DNA from: Bacteroidota bacterium
GTDB taxonomy: Bacteria; Bacteroidota; Bacteroidia; Cytophagales; Cyclobacteriaceae
Direction: 5' to 3'
Length of the DNA stretch: 64,000 bases
NCBI GenBank assembly: GCA_947470895.1
Contig: CANIVF010000009.1
Coordinates: 1-64,000, forward strand
Below, in pieces: positions 60,611-64,000 of this stretch; the first letter of the stretch is position 1, and each line of letters begins with the position of its first letter. The translations under genes were made by a program, and so were the position numbers. Below the pieces are notes generated by a model that had not been told where the DNA came from, searched no databases, and saw only the letters and a list, made by a program, of their open reading frames with translations.

Positions 60611-61651
60611 TTATGCTTCACTATTCAGGCTATACTCCTTCACAGCATCAACAAATGCCTTCGCATGTCTAACCGGAATGGAAGGCGTGATACCATGGCC
60701 CAAGTTGGCGATATATCCGTTTACACCAAAATCATCAATCATGGCATGAACCTCTCTCCGGATCTCGTTAGGTTGCATCATCAACTTACTCGGATCAAAA
60801 TTACCTTGTAAAGCTACGCGATGCTGCGTATCCCTTCGTGCATCGGCAGGTTTAATCGTCCAGTCGAGGCCGATGCCAGAAACATTTTGATATTGCGATA
60901 ACGAACATAATGCATAGTTACTTCCTTTTGGAAAAAGAATAACAGGCGCATAGGGTGCCACGGCATCTGCTATCTTAATCAGGTATGGAGCAGCAAAAAG
61001 ATCAAAGTCAGCCGGAGCGAGTAAGCCACTCCAGCTATCAAACACCTGCAACACATCAGCTCCCGCTTTGGCCTGCCCGATTAAATACTGAATAGTAGCC
61101 TGTGTGATTTTTTCGAGCAACATGGAAGCCAGTTCGGGTTGTGTGAAACAAAATGCTTTCGCCTTGTCAAATCCTTTACCTCCCTTTCCTTCCACCATGT
61201 AGCACAATAAAGTGAAGGGAGCGCCTGCAAAACCTATTAACGGAACGCGATCATTTAGTTCATGTTTTGTTAGCTTCAATGCATCCAACACATAACTAAG
61301 CCGGGATACGATATCATGCTCATTCAAGAGATCAATATCTTTTTGAGTTTTAATCGTATTGGGAAGAGATGGCCCTTTACCTTCCTCCATCAAAACAGTC
61401 ATGCCCATTGCCTTCGGCACCACGAGAATATCAGAAAAAATAATGGCCGCATCCACCCCCAGGATATCTACCGGTTGCAATGTGATTGCGCAAGCAAGCT
61501 CTGGTGTTTCTACGCGGGTGAAAAAGTCGTACTTATTTCTAAAGGCAATATATTCGGGCAAATACCTGCCTGCCTGCCGCATCATCCACACGGGAGGTCT
61601 TTTTACATCCTCATGGCGAAGTGCCCTTAACAACAAATCATTCTTTAACAT
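60611..61651 (-). CDS. hemE: Uroporphyrinogen decarboxylase
   Basis: The 346-residue enzyme decarboxylates uroporphyrinogen III to coproporphyrinogen III. Family blocks are clear: PPVWMMRQAGRYLPEY (with the catalytic arginine), IIFSDILVVPKAMGMTV, GFAGAPFTLLCYMVEG, VLQVFDSWSGLLAPADF and LGHGITPSIPVRHAKAFVDA. It lies 12 bp downstream of hemD in the same operon. Confidence 0.96.
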   Translation of the reverse strand: MLKNDLLLRALRHEDVKRPPVWMMRQAGRYLPEYIAFRNKYDFFTRVETPELACAITLQPVDILGVDAAIIFSDILVVPKAMGMTVLMEEGKGPSLPNTIKTQKDIDLLNEHDIVSRLSYVLDALKLTKHELNDRVPLIGFAGAPFTLLCYMVEGKGGKGFDKAKAFCFTQPELASMLLEKITQATIQYLIGQAKAGADVLQVFDSWSGLLAPADFDLFAAPYLIKIADAVAPYAPVILFPKGSNYALCSLSQYQNVSGIGLDWTIKPADARRDTQHRVALQGNFDPSKLMMQPNEIRREVHAMIDDFGVNGYIANLGHGITPSIPVRHAKAFVDAVKEYSLNSEA

Positions 61652-61663
61652 GCGCAGGCATTT

Positions 61664-62344
61664 CTAATAATAATCAATCATCGTCTGGATGAGTATATCC
61701 TCGGAAGGAGCAACAGGTATATATGTTTTTTTATATCCGCATTGTTTAGCATAATCTGCCGTTGTTTGTCCGATGCAAAAACACGGAACTTGCTTCAGCG
61801 GATTTGATGAAAGAAAACTATCCACCGCACTCGGGCTGAAAAAAACTATGCCTTCATAAGATTCAGTAATGGCCATCGGAGTAAACGCTGTGCGATAAGC
61901 GATTACATCATGCACCAACACACCCGCATTCTTTAGTTTTTCCGACAATTCTTCTCTTCTGAGATTACTGCCAATATACGTTACCGCTTTTACTTCCACA
62001 TCGTGCAGAATTTCATCAGCCAATGCAGACGCGGTAGAAGCTGTGGATTTAATATTCACTTTCGAAGCCGCTGCATACTCTTTGGTTCCTCGCGAAATGC
62101 AATACACTATATAATCTTCACGGTTGAGATTAAGATGCTTCACGATCTGTAGAAAAGCTTTCACACCCGTAATACTTGTAAGCACAATGAAATTATGTAT
62201 AGATCGAGCATCGAGCTCTGCCGGAACAGAAATGGCTTTACTGATAAAATCATGATCAGTAAATTTCCAACCTGCTACACTGAGGTCATCCACTTTTGCA
62301 GATGTTAGTTTTCTCGTTGAAACGATATGTGGTGCATGACTCAT
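61664..62344 (-). CDS. hemD: Uroporphyrinogen-III synthase
   Basis: The 226-residue protein fits HemD, which closes hydroxymethylbilane with D-ring inversion. The sequence is poorly conserved in this family; visible marks are the two-domain alpha/beta pattern, DVIAYRTAF (about 140-148) and GIVFFSPSAVDSFLS (about 165-179), and CFCIGQTTADYAKQCGYKK near the end. The gene order is decisive: it overlaps hemC by ATGA and precedes hemE. Confidence 0.88.
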   Translation of the reverse strand: MSHAPHIVSTRKLTSAKVDDLSVAGWKFTDHDFISKAISVPAELDARSIHNFIVLTSITGVKAFLQIVKHLNLNREDYIVYCISRGTKEYAAASKVNIKSTASTASALADEILHDVEVKAVTYIGSNLRREELSEKLKNAGVLVHDVIAYRTAFTPMAITESYEGIVFFSPSAVDSFLSSNPLKQVPCFCIGQTTADYAKQCGYKKTYIPVAPSEDILIQTMIDYY

Positions 62345-63261
62345 GAGGGACGGAATGTTTTTATGATTTCAATAGCACCTCGCTTACGAATGGCCTCGGC
62401 AGCAAGCTCACCGGCATGAGCAACTTCCTTCAAACTGAATTTCATTTCTATTTCAATTTTCTCTTTCGCATCTAGGCTCGTAATGTTGCCTTTAAAAAAT
62501 AATTCGTCATTGCGAAGTTCAGCATAAGCGGCAATGGGAACAGCACAACCGCCATGAAGGGCTGCTAAAAAATCACGCTCGACTGATATGCACATTTTAG
62601 TATTACTATGATTGATTGCGTGGCATACTTCCAGCGCATGCTGATCATCTTCACGGCAAACGATTCCAATTGCACCTTGCGCTGGTGATGGAAGCATCCA
62701 ATCCAAGGGAATCATGTGATGAGATGATATTTCTAAACGATTCAAAGCAGCCTGTGCAAAGATGGCTCCATGCCAATCGGACTGATCCAGTTTCTCTAAT
62801 CTGGTCTGAATATTTCCCCGCAAGTTTTCTGTCTTATGATGAGGATAACGATTCGACCACTGCAATTTTCTTCGCAAACTACTAGTTGCGATGATATTTT
62901 CCTTTGTAAAATCGATGGTTAACGTTCCCGCTGGTAAGACAAGACAATCCAACGATGTAGCCCGCTCAAGCACTGCACTTAACGTAAGCCCTTGCGCTTG
63001 TTTGGTTGGAATATCTTTCGTAGAATGCACTGCAATATCAACGTTGTTCTGCAATAGCGCTACATCGAGCGACTTCGTGAATATTCCCTGTATGCCCATG
63101 TCATAGAGCGGAGTGACCAAGTCCATATCACCATCAGAAGTGATCTCTATGATTTCAGATGGCATACCGAGGTTGCATAACCTACGTTGAACTTCACGAG
63201 ACTGATAGAGTGCCAGTGGGCTATTGCGGGTACCAATACGAATAGATCGCGCTGTTTTCAT
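62341..63261 (-). CDS. hemC: Hydroxymethylbilane synthase (porphobilinogen deaminase)
   Basis: The 306-residue enzyme polymerises four porphobilinogen units. Blocks: IRIGTRNSPLALYQSREV at the start, VDIAVHSTKDIPT, IIATSSLRRKLQW, NLRGNIQTRLEKLD, LPSPAQGAIGIVCREDD and FLAALHGGCAVPIAAYAEL, whose cysteine carries the dipyrromethane cofactor. Start and stop overlap hemA and hemD by 4 bp each, so translation is coupled along the operon. Confidence 0.97.
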   Translation of the reverse strand: MKTARSIRIGTRNSPLALYQSREVQRRLCNLGMPSEIIEITSDGDMDLVTPLYDMGIQGIFTKSLDVALLQNNVDIAVHSTKDIPTKQAQGLTLSAVLERATSLDCLVLPAGTLTIDFTKENIIATSSLRRKLQWSNRYPHHKTENLRGNIQTRLEKLDQSDWHGAIFAQAALNRLEISSHHMIPLDWMLPSPAQGAIGIVCREDDQHALEVCHAINHSNTKMCISVERDFLAALHGGCAVPIAAYAELRNDELFFKGNITSLDAKEKIEIEMKFSLKEVAHAGELAAEAIRKRGAIEIIKTFRPS

Positions 63262-64000
63262 TGTACTTCGGGAACCAAATTATTCATTGTTTCTATTAAC
63301 CGACAGCCCGCATATCCGGATTCTTTGATTTCCTGAATCAACGATGAAAAGGTTTTTTCAATTTTCTGTTGTTGGTCGTTACCTTCAATCTCAGCAAAGA
63401 TTGCCTGTTCATCATAAATAAGATTCTTGACTTTCTCTTTATAGCTCAAAATAACTTCGCGATGGCTATATACCTGTTGCCATTCGATTAATTGATTAAT
63501 AAAAACTTCTACAATTTTTTTAGCTCGTGGTATCTCCAACTTTCTTTGCTGCATGAGTTTGTTGTGAACCGCAGAGACTTCATCAACAGAATAAAGGCGC
63601 ACACCCGGTATTGAGTTTACTTCAGGATTGATAGCTTGAGGTACACTAAGATCCAGAAAAAGTTTCTGAGAACAGTTTGGAATATCCTTTGTATTGATGA
63701 AGTAACTCTCCAACCCTATGGTAGTAATGATCACATCAAACTGATCAAGCTGTGTTCTGAATTTATCAAACGGTACCACGATCGCATTCACTTGAATCGC
63801 CAATTTTTCTGCTCTTTCTAACGTGCGGTTGGTTACGATTAAACTTATTTCAGGAAAATAATGGCGAAGGTTACGAGCCACAGCAGATCCTAAATCACCC
63901 GCGCCAACGAGTAAGATGTTTTTAATGTTGTGTGCTTCCCGTTCATGAAACATGAGTTCTGCGGCCGCATAGCTCACCGAATATTTCCCACTACTGAGGT
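63258..64000 (-). CDS. hemA: Glutamyl-tRNA reductase, N-terminal part off the window
   Basis: The frame stays open to the window edge and gives the C-terminal part of HemA (about 247 residues). The nucleotide-binding domain shows SVSYAAAELMF, NILLVGAGDLGSAVARNL with a GAGxxG turn, LIVTNRTLERAEKLA and DVIITTIGLE, followed by the V-shaped helical tail. HemA reduces glutamyl-tRNA to glutamate-1-semialdehyde, the first step of the C5 pathway; hemL, the next enzyme, is at the end of the operon. The catalytic cysteine lies in the missing part. Confidence 0.95.
   Translation of the reverse strand, partial: LSSGKYSVSYAAAELMFHEREAHNIKNILLVGAGDLGSAVARNLRHYFPEISLIVTNRTLERAEKLAIQVNAIVVPFDKFRTQLDQFDVIITTIGLESYFINTKDIPNCSQKLFLDLSVPQAINPEVNSIPGVRLYSVDEVSAVHNKLMQQRKLEIPRAKKIVEVFINQLIEWQQVYSHREVILSYKEKVKNLIYDEQAIFAEIEGNDQQQKIEKTFSSLIQEIKESGYAGCRLIETMNNLVPEVQ

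Overview
The window looks like chromosome from a free-living member of the Bacteroidota, most likely order Cytophagales. The reasons are: TonB-dependent receptors with an N-terminal carboxypeptidase-regulatory-like domain, many small families typical of the phylum (DUF2490, DUF2911, DUF1572/DinB-like, DUF3817, HmuY), GH30 and GH127 glycosidases, starts that lack strong Shine-Dalgarno sequences, and promoter elements of the Bacteroidota type (TTTG, about 20 nt, TAnnTTTG). I see no rRNA, tRNA, CRISPR array, IS element or prophage. The assignment is by eye and memory of families; no search was run.

Layout. 1-5.1 kb: carbohydrate catabolism (sodium:solute symporter cut by the window edge, inositol oxygenase, exported cupin, exported Gfo/Idh/MocA dehydrogenase, GH30 lipoprotein). 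5.3-9.9 kb: a DUF2490 barrel with a chromate-type transporter, a broken small membrane gene, and a TonB receptor behind a textbook promoter with a palindromic operator. 9.9-14.8 kb, minus strand: TlpA-like thioredoxin and amidohydrolase, then a LolD/MacB-like ABC cassette with a small secreted protein. 14.9-19.8 kb: housekeeping (birA, rsfS, ftsH, lpxH). 20-26.3 kb: an NtrC-type sigma-54 activator and an NtrY-like kinase separated by an inverted gene for a very large BNR-repeat exoprotein. 26.3-35.1 kb: acpP, a YopX-like protein, lipid kinase, DUF2911, GNAT, DinB-like, ilvE, a flavin reductase-like protein, tadA and aspS. 35.2-38.1 kb: GH127 and a TPR lipoprotein.

38.1-45.9 kb is the most unusual part: a minus-strand set encoding an exported SPOR/OmpA-like protein, a bestrophin-like channel and a very long exported TPR-CHAT protease. 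The CHAT gene is a single 1,866-codon frame interrupted by three in-frame stops (one TGA, one TAA, one TAG) and by no frameshift, with the catalytic His/Cys pair preserved. 46-54 kb: glycosyltransferase, an NTF2-like secreted protein, an M20 peptidase with a substituted metal ligand, dnaX with an A10 slippery run that would give tau and gamma products, a NagX-like acyltransferase, a ChaN-like protein, a VOC protein and small membrane proteins. 54.3-58.2 kb: a haem/iron uptake locus (HmuY lipoprotein, TonB receptor, divergent AraC regulator). 58.3-64 kb, minus strand: the tetrapyrrole operon hemA-hemC-hemD-hemE-hemB-hemL, complete except for the start of hemA, which runs off the window. Haem capture and haem synthesis thus lie side by side.
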